Source of the DNA: Bog-473 sp963850095
GTDB lineage: Bacteria; Actinomycetota; Acidimicrobiia; Acidimicrobiales; RAAP-2
NCBI GenBank assembly: GCA_963850095.1
Contig: CAWKJX010000012.1
Location: 248,001-312,000, forward strand
Direction: 5' to 3'
DNA: 64,000 nucleotides
Part shown: one piece after another, positions 17,826 through 28,114 of the stretch
Position numbering within the stretch: the stretch's first letter is position 1
Layout of the letters: every line of letters starts with the position of its first letter
Position numbers and translations under genes: made by a program
The notes under the pieces: generated by a model
Database searches by the model: none
What the model was told of the DNA's origin: nothing
What the model saw: the letters and a program-made list of their open reading frames with translations, nothing else

Positions 17826-19108
17826 CTACGCCGGCGTGAACTCCAGGTTCAACCGCGTCAGTCCCCGCAGAATGTACGTCGGCACGTACGAGAAGCGCCG
17901 GTCGCCTTCGGGGCCGTGCACCGACTCGGACAGGCGGATGTCCTTCATGCGCTCGAGCAGCCGCTCGATACTGATGCGCGTCTCCGCCCGCGCCAGCGGC
18001 CCCCCGGGGCAGGCGTGCGGCCCCCGGCCGAAGGCCAGATGCTCCTTGGCGTTGGCGCGGTCCATGACGAACTCGTCCGGCGACTCGAAGCGGCGCGGGT
18101 CACGTCCGGCGGCCGCGTTCAGCACCATCAGGCACGACCCTGCCGGCACATCCACGCCGCCCACCGACGTCGTCGTGCGGGCCAGCCGGAAGTCGCCCTT
18201 GACCGGGCTCTCGAAACGGAGACACTCCTCCACGAACCCGCTGATGAGCGAGTAGTCCGACGCAACCGTTCCTGGATGTCTTGGGACTCGGCGATGATCT
18301 GTAGCGCAGCGCTCAGAAGCCGCACCGTCGTCTCCTGGCCGGCGGAGAACACGTTGGCCGCCACCCGGGCCACGTCGATGACCTCGGGCAGCGAGCCGTC
18401 GGGGAACGTCGCCGTGGCCAGGCCGGTCAGCACGTCGTCGCGCGGCTCGCGCCGCCGCTCCTCGACGTAGGCCGAAATGCGGTCGTACAAGAACTCCAGG
18501 GGCGAGTGCGACAGCGTGTCCGACCCGGTGCTGCCGAGCCCCTGCTCGCGATTGGGGTTGGCGCCGCCCTGGAGGTCCCGGCGGAACTCCTCGTGGTCTT
18601 CCTCGGGAATGCCCATGAGGTCTGCGATCACGTAGAGCGTGAAGGGCTGGGCGAAGTCACGGATGAACTCGCACTCGCCTCGCTCGACGAACTCGTCGAT
18701 CTGCCGATCGGCGTAGCGCCACATGAAGTCCTCGTTCTCGCGGAGGCGCTTCGGCGTGATGAGGCGCATCAACAGTCCCCGGTGCGCCTTGTGCTGGGGC
18801 GGGTCCATGGTCAGGATCTGGTCGCTGAAGGGCAGCTGCCCGCGGTACTGCTCGATCTGCTCGCTGACGTCGTCACCCTCGAGCGGGACGGGGAATCCCG
18901 GGAACGGCCCGGTGACCGAGTTGGCCGACGAGAACGTCGTCGTGTTGGTGTACACGGCCACCGCCTCGTCGTAGCCGGTCACCATCACCACCCCGTGGTT
19001 CGGCTCCGGCTGCACCGGACACTGCCCGCGCAGGTGCGCGTAGTACGGATAGGGGTCGCCGATCAGCTCGTTCCCCTTGAAGAAATCGATGTCGTCGAAC
19101 TCCCCCAT
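17826..19108 (-). CDS. cytochrome P450 (single-base frame break)
   Basis: A P450 monooxygenase of about 427 residues read in two frames. The N-terminal frame (start MGEFDDIDFF at 19108) contains DPPQHKAHRGLL, the K-helix-proximal regions and the I-helix oxygen groove ANVFSAGQETTVRLL. The C-terminal frame carries EECLRFESPVKGDFR (ExxR), the PERF-like RRFESPDEF and the heme loop AFGRGPHACPGGPLARAE with the axial Cys. One missing base near 18265 joins them as RLRSDYSLISGFVEECLRF. GTGAAGGAGAGGCG before the ATG gives a good ribosome site. Similar actinobacterial P450s act on steroids, terpenes or fatty acids. Confidence 0.85.
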
Positions 19109-19288
19109 CGCCTCTCCTTCACGCGTGCGCCGGCGCGGCCCTCCGCCGGGCCGAGAACCCCATTCTTGCCTGGCGAGAGTAGCACTTCAGGCCTGGCCTC
19201 CGAGGCCCGGCTCGTCCGGTCGAGGCCGCCGCGCCGGCCGCCCGGACCGGGCCGCGGCGGGGCCGCCTCCCTCCGCCGGGCCGCTTAC

Positions 19289-20158
19289 CTAGGCCCGGTA
19301 GTCGTAGAAGCCTCGCCCCGCCTTCTTGCCCAGCAACCCGGCTTCGACCATGCGGGCCAGCAGCGGCGGCGGTGCGTACAACTGCTCCTTGAACTCCTCG
19401 TAGAGCGAGTTCGCCACGGCCATGGTCGTGTCCAGGCCGATCAGATCGGTCAGCGCCAGCGGTCCCATCGGGTGGGCACAGCCCTTCATCATCCCCTCGT
19501 CGATGTCGTCGGCCGTGGCGAAGCCCGACTCGAGCATGCGGATGGACGAGAGCAGGTACGGGATGAGGAGCGCATTGACGATGAAGCCGGCCCGGTCCTG
19601 GGAACGGATGACGTGCTTGTGCAACACCTGACGGGCGAAGTCCTCGGCCTGGTCGCTGGCCTCGGGACTCGTGAGCAACGACGACACCAGCTCGACCAGC
19701 GGGAGCACCGGCACCGGGTTGAAGAAGTGCAGCCCGAGCACGCGCTGGGGGCGCCCGGTGGCCATGGCCAGCTTCATGATGGGGATGGACGAGGTGTTCG
19801 ACGCCAGGAGCGCGTCGGGCGCCCGCACCACCTCGTCGAGCCGGCGGAAGACGTCCACCTTGGCCGCCTCGGCCTCCACGACGGCCTCGACCACCAGCTG
19901 GCACTCGGCCAGCGTGCCCAGGTCGGTGCTGAAGGACATGTCCTCGACGAGGCGCACCGCCTCGTCCTCGGTGATTTTGCCCGCCTTGGCCGCCCGCTTC
20001 AGCGACTGCTCCATCCGCTGGCGCCCCCGGCTCAGCGCGTCCTCGTCGAGCTCGGCCACGCTGACCGTGAGCCCCGCTCGGGCGCACACCTCGGCGATGC
20101 CCGAGCCCATGAGCCCGCAACCGACGACGCCCACCCTGTGGATCTCCTGCGTCTCCAT
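19289..20158 (-). CDS. hbd: 3-hydroxybutyryl-CoA (3-hydroxyacyl-CoA) dehydrogenase
   Basis: A 289-residue soluble 3-hydroxyacyl-CoA dehydrogenase that oxidises (S)-3-hydroxyacyl-CoA with NAD (or the reverse). The N-terminal Rossmann motif is VGVVGCGLMGSGIAEV (residues 9-24); SNTSSIPI and LGLHFFNPVPVLPLVE (His144) carry active-site residues; the C-terminal dimerisation domain includes DRAGFIVNALLIPYL and GHPMGPLAL-like CAHPMGPLALTDLIGLD; it ends GRGFYDYRA as in the family. The start has AAAGGAG upstream. A TTCGATGTCGAA palindrome lies 16 bases before the start codon, next to a MarR gene, suggesting MarR control of acyl-CoA breakdown. Confidence 0.92.
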   Translation of the reverse strand: METQEIHRVGVVGCGLMGSGIAEVCARAGLTVSVAELDEDALSRGRQRMEQSLKRAAKAGKITEDEAVRLVEDMSFSTDLGTLAECQLVVEAVVEAEAAKVDVFRRLDEVVRAPDALLASNTSSIPIMKLAMATGRPQRVLGLHFFNPVPVLPLVELVSSLLTSPEASDQAEDFARQVLHKHVIRSQDRAGFIVNALLIPYLLSSIRMLESGFATADDIDEGMMKGCAHPMGPLALTDLIGLDTTMAVANSLYEEFKEQLYAPPPLLARMVEAGLLGKKAGRGFYDYRA

Positions 20159-20173
20159 GGCGCGGCCACTCCT

Positions 20174-20200
20174 TTCGATGTCGAAGCAAATCTATTCGAT
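20174..20200. promoter_or_regulatory. putative MarR operator upstream of hbd
   Basis: The palindrome TTCGATGTCGAA (20174-20185, arms TTCGA/TCGAA) is followed by a further TTCGAT half-site at 20195-20200, between marR and hbd. A near-identical element, TTCAATGTCGAA, lies at 22449-22460 in front of the acyl-CoA mutase. Two matching palindromes at the promoters flanking one marR gene suggest a shared operator. Confidence 0.5.
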
Positions 20201-20247
20201 GGTGAAGGAGCTGCCACGGCGTGGGGCGAGGCGGAGATCGCGCCGGC

Positions 20248-20760
20248 TCAGTCGAAGTCGCCCGCCCGCTGGCGCAGCTTGCCCAGGAGCACGAACAGCG
20301 CGTCGGCATCGGCCTGGGACAGGTCCAAGCTGGTGAACAGCGACTCGTTCAGTGCGGCCGTGGCCTCCTGCACCAGGTCCCGGCCCTTGGTGGTGATGGA
20401 GGCCAGCACGCCCCGCCCGTCGTTGGGGTTGATGCGGCGGCGCACCAGGCGGTCACGCTCGAGCCGATCGATGGCGTTGGTCACGCTGGCCGCGCCCACC
20501 TGGAGCCGTTGGCCGATTTTGCCCAGGGGCAGCTCACCGCGCTGCGAGAACAGCAGGAGCATGAGGACCTCGTAGCGGGCGAAGGTCAGGCCGAGGGGCC
20601 GCACGGCGTCCTCGGCCTTTCCGGCCAGGATCTGCTCGGCCCGGATGACGGAGGTGACGACGCCCATGCCACGCGCCGCCTCCTTCCAGCCGTGGCCGCG
20701 CCACTGGCGCATGGCCTCGGTGATGGGGTCGAAGGGCAGGCGTCCTGGCATCGCGGTCAT
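20248..20760 (-). CDS. MarR family transcriptional regulator
   Basis: A 170-residue winged-helix regulator. The core is FARYEVLMLLLFSQRGELPLGKIGQRLQVGAASVTNAIDRLERDRLVRRR followed by the wing NPNDGRGVLASITTKGRDLV; helical dimerisation segments lie at both ends. Such proteins usually respond to aromatic or acyl-CoA ligands and repress neighbouring catabolic genes. It sits between the acyl-CoA mutase (46 bases upstream) and the hydroxyacyl-CoA dehydrogenase (89 bases downstream), all leftward. Start 20760 (MTAMPGRLPFDP) or 20751; both give complete domains. Confidence 0.9.
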   Translation of the reverse strand: MTAMPGRLPFDPITEAMRQWRGHGWKEAARGMGVVTSVIRAEQILAGKAEDAVRPLGLTFARYEVLMLLLFSQRGELPLGKIGQRLQVGAASVTNAIDRLERDRLVRRRINPNDGRGVLASITTKGRDLVQEATAALNESLFTSLDLSQADADALFVLLGKLRQRAGDFD

Positions 20761-20806
20761 GGTACGTGTCCCCCTCGCGCCACCGGGCTCGTGTCGCCGG
20801 GCCGGC

Positions 20807-22434
<1,628 letters not shown>

Positions 22435-22448
22435 GCCCGCCAGATTAC

Positions 22449-22460
22449 TTCAATGTCGAA
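22449..22460. promoter_or_regulatory. putative MarR operator upstream of the acyl-CoA mutase
   Basis: TTCAATGTCGAA, one base different from the palindrome upstream of hbd (20174-20185), lies 15 bases before the mutase start codon in the divergent mutase/GH1 promoter region. Presumed binding site for the neighbouring MarR protein. Confidence 0.45.
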
Positions 22461-22581
22461 CTATTATCCACGCCCGGACCTCACGGTCGCACCCGACCCG
22501 GCGCCCCCCATTGCGTTGCCGGACGGGTCGATCTCTGCAAAGCTTTGCACAGAACGACCGCGAAAAGGACCGCCAACCGCC

Positions 22582-23824
22582 ATGACCACCTTCCCGCACG
22601 GCTTCCTCTGGGGGGCGGCGACCGCCGGCCACCAGGTCGAAGGGGGCAACGTCAACGCCGACCTCTGGCCGCTCGAGTGGGCCCCCGGCTCCCACTTCAC
22701 CGAACCGTCGGGGGACGCCTGCGACCACTACCACCGCTACGCCGAGGACATCGGCCTTCTGGCCGACCTGGGGCTGAACGCCTACCGATTCTCGCTCGAG
22801 TGGTCACGCATCGAACCCGAGCCCGGCTACTTCTCGAGAGCCGAACTGGACCACTACAAGCGGGTCATCGAGACCTGCCTGAACCAGGGCGTCACGCCCG
22901 TCGTGACCTTCAACCACTTCACGCTCCCCCGCTGGGTGGCCGGGCAGGGTGGCTGGACCGGCGAGGACGTCCCGGCGCGCTTCGCCGACTTCGCCGGCCG
23001 GGCCACGCAGCACTTCGGTGACCTCCTGTCGTGGGTGTGCACGTTGAACGAGCCGAACGTGATGGCGATGCTGGTGAGCACCGGCGTGATCCCGATGGGC
23101 GTGAGCGAGCACGGCGTGCAGGACGGGGCAGGGGCGGGGCCGGCGGAGCCGGCCGGCATCGGCGGCTACGACCCGGCGCGTTACCGCATGGGGCTCATCG
23201 GCGCCCCGGTGGAGACGATGGCGAGGGCGCACCGGCTGGCGACTCAGGCCATCAAGGCGGTGGCGGGCCACGTGAAGGTGGGGTGGACGCTCGCCCTGGT
23301 CGACATGCAGGCGGCTGCCGGCGGCGAAGAGCGCTGGGCCGAGGTGCGCCGGGTGGCGCAGACGGACTGGCTCGCCGTGTCGGCCGACGACGATTTCATC
23401 GGTGTGCAGACGTACTCGCGCCATCGTGATCGGGCCGGACGGCACCATCCCACCCCCTGCGGGGACGCCCACCACCCAGACCGGGTGGGAGGTCTATCCC
23501 GAGGCGCTGGAGCACACCGTCCGCCTGGCCGCCGAGCAGACCGGCGTCCCGGTGCTGGTGACCGAGAACGGGATGGCCACCGACGACGACGCGGCCCGGC
23601 GGGCCTACACCCGCGCCGCGCTCGAAGGCCTGGCCAAGTGCATCGCCGACGGCATCGACGTGCGCGGCTACCTGCACTGGACGCTGCTCGACAACTTCGA
23701 GTGGACGGCCGGCTTCGCCAAGACCTTCGGCCTGGTGGCCGTCGACCGTCAGACGTTCGCCCGCACGGTCAAGCCGACGGCGCGCTGGTTGGGCCAGGTC
23801 GCCGCGGCCAACGCGCTCGACTGA
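22582..23824 (+). CDS. GH1 beta-glycosidase (single-base frame break)
   Basis: A glycoside hydrolase family 1 retaining enzyme of ~414 residues, cleaving beta-glucosides or related beta-glycosides. The start FPHGFLWGAATAGHQVEGG is diagnostic; the acid/base Glu is in CTLNEPNVMAML, the nucleophile Glu in PVLVTENGMA, and the aglycone-side HWTLLDNFEWTAGF completes the family. The frame shifts near 23422 at QTYSR; removing one base gives QTYSAIVIGPDG. The frame is open back to 22453, but ATG 22582, behind AAAAGGA, starts exactly at the conserved N-terminus. No signal peptide: substrate is probably imported. Divergent from the mutase gene. Confidence 0.85.
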
Positions 23825-23845
23825 GGCCGGAGGGCGGGCGTCCGG

Positions 23846-25036
23846 TCAACCGGGCCGGCTGACCACCTTGCCCTCGATGTCGAAGCCCACGCGCTCGACG
23901 TCGGGCGCCAGGCGCGCCAGGTCGAAGCCGTACACGCGGGCCGCGTTGGCGCAGAGGATCTTGATCGCCACCTCGTTGGTGATGGCCGGGTGGGCCACCA
24001 GGGCGTCGACCTGGGTGGCCGTGTCGGGGTAGACCGACTCGAAGTGCGGGTAGTCGACGCCGAACATGGCGTTGTCGCAGCCGATGCCGAACGTCTCGTA
24101 CTCCGCACTCGGCCGCGCCACTTCTTCGAGCGGGATCTGCGTGTCCGTGAACGGTGAGATGCCCGAGTAGCAGTTGTCGGCCCAATAGTCGCGGGCACGG
24201 CGCGTGAAGGCCCGCGACTTCTGCAGGACCGCGGCAAAGCCGGTCCAGTCGTCGCCCCACGACAACCGCCGGTCCAGCTTGGAGATGACGGGACCGATCC
24301 AGTCCGCCTCCGTCTCGACGTAGGCCACCCGCAGGTCGGGGAAGCGTTCGAAGACGCCGCCGAGGATCATCTGCCACAACGAACGGCCCGAGTAGAAGGA
24401 GTGCTCCAGGGCCAGCGTCATGATGGCGGCGAAGCCCGGAGGGTCGTAGATCGGCGTACCGGCACCGCCGTGCTGGCTGACGGTCAGGTCGACGTCCACG
24501 CAGGCCGCCCAAATCGGGTCGAGCGCCGGGTCGAAGAAGGAACGACCGCCCGCGACGAGGGCCGGCATCATGACGCCGCCCAGACCGTGCTCCTTGGCCC
24601 AATGGATGTCGGCCACGGCCAGCTCCACGTCGTCGAACGCCACCAGGGCCTGGCCGGCGCGCCGGCCTGGCGTCTGCGCGCAGAAATCGACCAGCCAGCG
24701 GTTGTAGGCGAGGCGCGCCTGGCGGTTGAGCTCGGGGTCCGAGAAGCCCTCGACGTCGTCAGAGGGTCGGCTCTGGAAGGGCAGCCCGTTGGGGAACAGG
24801 ACCTCGGCCACGACGCCCTGGGTCTCCATGTCCTTCAGGCGCAGATCGGAGTCCCACTGCGAGGTGGGGTCGAGTCCGGGGCTGAGGTTGCCGCTCTCGG
24901 GCGCCCCGACCGCCTCTTGGGCCTTGACCCACTCGTCGTAGGTCCCCAGATACTGCTGCTCGATGTAGTTGCGGTAGTCGCCGCGCGACGCCCGCACGTG
25001 TCCGTCCACCGAGATGATCGCGGTGCGTGCCATCAT
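23846..25036 (-). CDS. amidohydrolase-2 family protein
   Basis: A 396-residue metal-dependent hydrolase/decarboxylase of the ACMSD-like amidohydrolase-2 family. Landmarks are the first metal motif near the N-terminus (IISVDGHVRAS, a degenerate form of DxH), LTVSQHGGAG with a metal His, FERFPDLRVAYVETEADWIGP and CDNAMFGVDYPHFESVYPD with the catalytic Asp/His. These enzymes act on ring-cleavage or beta-keto acids and are abundant in lineages that degrade aromatic or cyclic acids. Two ATGs in tandem (25036, 25033) follow AAAGGGGGG; the second has better spacing. It converges with GH1 and follows GH78, but its function need not be linked to them. Confidence 0.85.
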   Translation of the reverse strand: MMARTAIISVDGHVRASRGDYRNYIEQQYLGTYDEWVKAQEAVGAPESGNLSPGLDPTSQWDSDLRLKDMETQGVVAEVLFPNGLPFQSRPSDDVEGFSDPELNRQARLAYNRWLVDFCAQTPGRRAGQALVAFDDVELAVADIHWAKEHGLGGVMMPALVAGGRSFFDPALDPIWAACVDVDLTVSQHGGAGTPIYDPPGFAAIMTLALEHSFYSGRSLWQMILGGVFERFPDLRVAYVETEADWIGPVISKLDRRLSWGDDWTGFAAVLQKSRAFTRRARDYWADNCYSGISPFTDTQIPLEEVARPSAEYETFGIGCDNAMFGVDYPHFESVYPDTATQVDALVAHPAITNEVAIKILCANAARVYGFDLARLAPDVERVGFDIEGKVVSRPG

Positions 25037-25084
25037 CCCCCCTTTCGCGCCGGGCCTCTTTTGGCGTGGTGGCGCCCCGTCATG

Positions 25085-27726
25085 CTAACGGTTGCATGGC
25101 CCGCCGCCCGGGGTGCCGGGTGCGAGTGCAATCTCGGGAGAGATCAGGTCAGGGTGGCCTCGTAACGTCTGCGTGCCCGGGCCCTGGTCACGCCGGGTGC
25201 CGTCGGGCAGGACGACCTCGGCCGTCGTTCCGGGCGGCACCGTCACGATGAGGTGGAAGCGAGCGCCGTCGAGACGCCAGGAGGACTCGATCCGGCCGTA
25301 GGGGGAGTCGTGCACCGCCTCGGCCCAGGTCAGGCCCCCTCCCGGGCAGCGGCGCGACCCGGAAGTGCCCGTAGGCCGGGTGCTCGTCGAGCAACGTGAT
25401 GCCGGCCACGTAGTTGTGCAGGAAGGAGATGACGGCGCCCTTGCTGTAGTGGTTGAGCGAGTCGTACGGGTAACCCTGCGCGTCGACGCCTTCCCAGAGC
25501 TCCCACACCGTCGTGGCTCCGCACTCGACCATGTAGAGCCACGAGGGCGGCGTGTCCTGGAGGAGGAGCTGGTAGGCGATATCGAGGTGCCCGGTGTCGG
25601 CCAGCACGGGCAGCAGGTACGGCGTGGCCAGGAAACCGGTGCCCAGGTGCATGCCGGACTTGGCGGACCAGCTCGACCAGGCGGCCGGCCGTCTGGTGCC
25701 GCAACTCGTCGGGCACCAGGTCGAAGGCGAGGGCGCGCACGTGGTTGGCCTGGGTGTCGGGCGTCAACGCGCCGTCGGGTCCGATGAACTCGGTGCGCCA
25801 GGCGTCGAGCGCGTTGGCCGCCAGTTCCTCGAAGCGGGCCGCCTCCGTGTCGTGACCGAGCAGGCGACCGATGCGCGCCAGCAACCCGGCCGAGTGGTGC
25901 AGGAACGCCGTGGCGACGGCGCCGTGGTCGGCGCCCATGTGCGAGTCGGGCACGGCGTTCGGCTCCAGCCACTCGCCCCAGTGGTAGCCGCCGTCCCACA
26001 GGAACGCTTCGTGGGGCAGCGGCTCGGGTCGGGCCTCGACCCGGCTCGGGTGGCGCTGCGTCCGCGCCGTGGTGGCGGCGAAATCGACCCAGGCCACCAT
26101 GTGGGGCCACAGTTCGGCCAGCACGTCGGTGTCGCCGTAGGCGCGCCACATCTCCCACGGGACCATGACCATGGCGTCACCCCAGCCCGACGATCCCTGG
26201 CGGCTCGTCCACAGCGTGCCGATGACCTCGGCCCGCTGGCGCAGCCCGTCGGGGACGTAGTTGGTGACGCAGCCGTTGTCGAGCTGCTCGGCGGCCAGGT
26301 CGCGCATCCAGCGGAGGGAGAACCCGGCCACGTCGTAGAGGAACGCCGCGGTCGGGATGAACAGCTGCCAGTCGCCGGCCCAGCCGGCGCGCTCGCGCTG
26401 CGGACAGTCGGTCGGTATTTCGCAGGCGTTGTCACGGAACGACCAGTCGGTGATGTCGTGCAACATGTTCAGCCGTTCGTCGCTGCAGCGGAACCACCCG
26501 GTGCGCCGCAGGTCGGTGTGCACCACGACGCCGGTGACGTCGTCGACCGTGAGCGGCCCGGGGTGACCCTCGATGCGGGCGAACTGGAAACCGTGCGTCG
26601 TCTGGCGCGGCTCGAAGACCTCGCCCGGCGTGCCGGCGGCGACGACATGGTCGATCATGCCGACCTCGGAAGGCATGCCGGGGAACTCGACGCTCGGATG
26701 GAGATGGTCCTGCGTCACGTCGCCCGATGGGTCGAGGGACTCGCCGTGCACGAGGGTGAGCGCGGTGCCTTCCGGCCCGAGGTCGCTCAACCGCAGCCAG
26801 CCGTTGATGTTCTGCCCGAGGTCGACGACGTGGCGCTCGGGCTGCAGCCGGGTCACCGAGGCGGGCCGCAACTCCTGGGTGCGACGGGTCGGTGGCGCCG
26901 GGGAGTACGACAGGTTGCCGAGGTCGTAGTCGGCGACCGCAACGGGGTGCCACGTACGCAGTTCGGTCCGGTGGTCCTCGCTCTGCCCCGCCATGAGGTC
27001 GGCCTGGCGGACCGACCCGGTGGCCGACTCCCAGTCGGCCCCCGTGGACACGACGGTGTCACCGGCGTGGAGCTGGCCCAGGAATCCCAGGGTGGTGCCG
27101 TAGCCGTCGCGGGCCTGGAAGAAGCCGGTGCGGCCGCGCCACCAACCGTCGGAGAGCACGACCTCCCATTCGTTGTCGCCGGCGGCGAGCAGACCGGTCA
27201 CGTCGTACGCCTGCACATGCAGCGTCGTCGGGTAGCTGGTGAAGCCGGGGGCGAGCTCGACGTCGCCGACGCGGCGGCCGTTGAGGAAGGTCTCGTAGAT
27301 CCCGTGCGCGGTGGCGTAGAGGCGGGCGCCGGCCGGCGGCGTGGGGAGCCCGAAGGTGTGGCGCAGCACGTGGGCCGACCGCTCGGTCTCGTACGGCTCT
27401 ATGAAGCGGGCCGACCAGTCCGACGGCTCGAGGAGTCCGGTCTCGCACCAGGCCGGCGCCGACCAGGCGCTCTCACCGGCTTCGGTCCAGACCTTGACGC
27501 GCCAGGTGGCACGCTGGCGGGACCCGAGGGGCGGGGCGGGCCACGGCACCAGGACGCTGGCACCGGACATGACACGGCCGTAGGTACGTCCGTCGACCTC
27601 GACGACGTAGGCGATCTGGCGGGCGGCCCCCGGCGGGAGCTGCCAGGACAGGCGGGGCCGGGTGACGCCGAGGCCGAGGACGGCGCCGCCGAGATGTTCT
27701 GCTCGGAGGCGCGCCGGCGCTGTCAC
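25085..27726 (-). CDS. GH78 alpha-L-rhamnosidase (two single-base frame breaks)
   Basis: An ~880-residue GH78 enzyme removing terminal L-rhamnose from glycosides. N-terminal beta domains (RPRLSWQLPPGA, TFLNGRRVGDVELAPGFTSY, HVVDLGQNINGWLRLS) lead to the (alpha/alpha)6 barrel with DNACEIPTDCPQRERAGW, which carries the catalytic acid region, then GWGDAMVMVPWEMWRAYGD and HWGEWLEP. The frame breaks near 25667 (joining to AKSGMHLGTGFLATPYLL) and near 25347 (joining to GGGLTWAEAVHDSPYGRI); each needs removal of one base. The start is uncertain: GTG 27726 (VTAPARLRAEHLGG) fits the domain start, TTG about 30 bases further up is possible. No signal peptide seen. Confidence 0.8.
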
Positions 27727-28114
27727 GGACGCAGGGTCATGATCGGTCTGGTGCAACAGTAGAACCTCGAGCCCGTGGCGTCGACCGGCGCCGGAGCCAG
27801 AGGGGCCGACGCCCCCGGGATTGACGGCGGGGGGCGCGTTGGGGAGGCGTGGGGGCGTTGACGGGCCGGGGTGCCGTGCGGTCAGCTGGGCAGATGCAGG
27901 CGGCCGGCGTCGACGTGACGGACGTGAAGATCCCCGGGCGGCATGGCGACATTCCGGCCCGGGGCTACCGTGGCGCGCCGACCGGATCCGGACGGACACC
28001 TGAACCAGCCCGACGACCCGGGAGCGCACCAGAGCATTGAGCGCATGGCCGCCTGGCTGGCCGGCGACCTTGCCGGTTGAGCCACGTCACGCCCGCCGTG
28101 AATTCGCACGTCGG
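27727..28114. other. 388-base region between GH78 and treY
   Basis: No intact gene. It contains the presumed GH78 promoter at its left end and, at 27894-28080, degraded coding sequence reading rightwards (described separately). The last ~34 bases before the treY stop hold no clear terminator. Confidence 0.5.
27894..28080 (+). pseudogene. possible remnant of an alpha/beta-hydrolase gene
   Basis: One frame from ATG 27894 reads VDVTDVKIPGRHGDIPARGYRG, like the first strands of acetyl-hydrolase-type alpha/beta hydrolases (pattern VxDxxIPGxxGDIPxRxY). Another frame, ending TGA 28078-28080, reads DPDGHLNQPDDPGAH and then ERMAAWLAGDLAG, like a hydrolase C-terminal helix. The catalytic middle is absent. 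The best reading is an internally deleted hydrolase gene, but the pieces are short and chance resemblance is possible. Confidence 0.35.
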
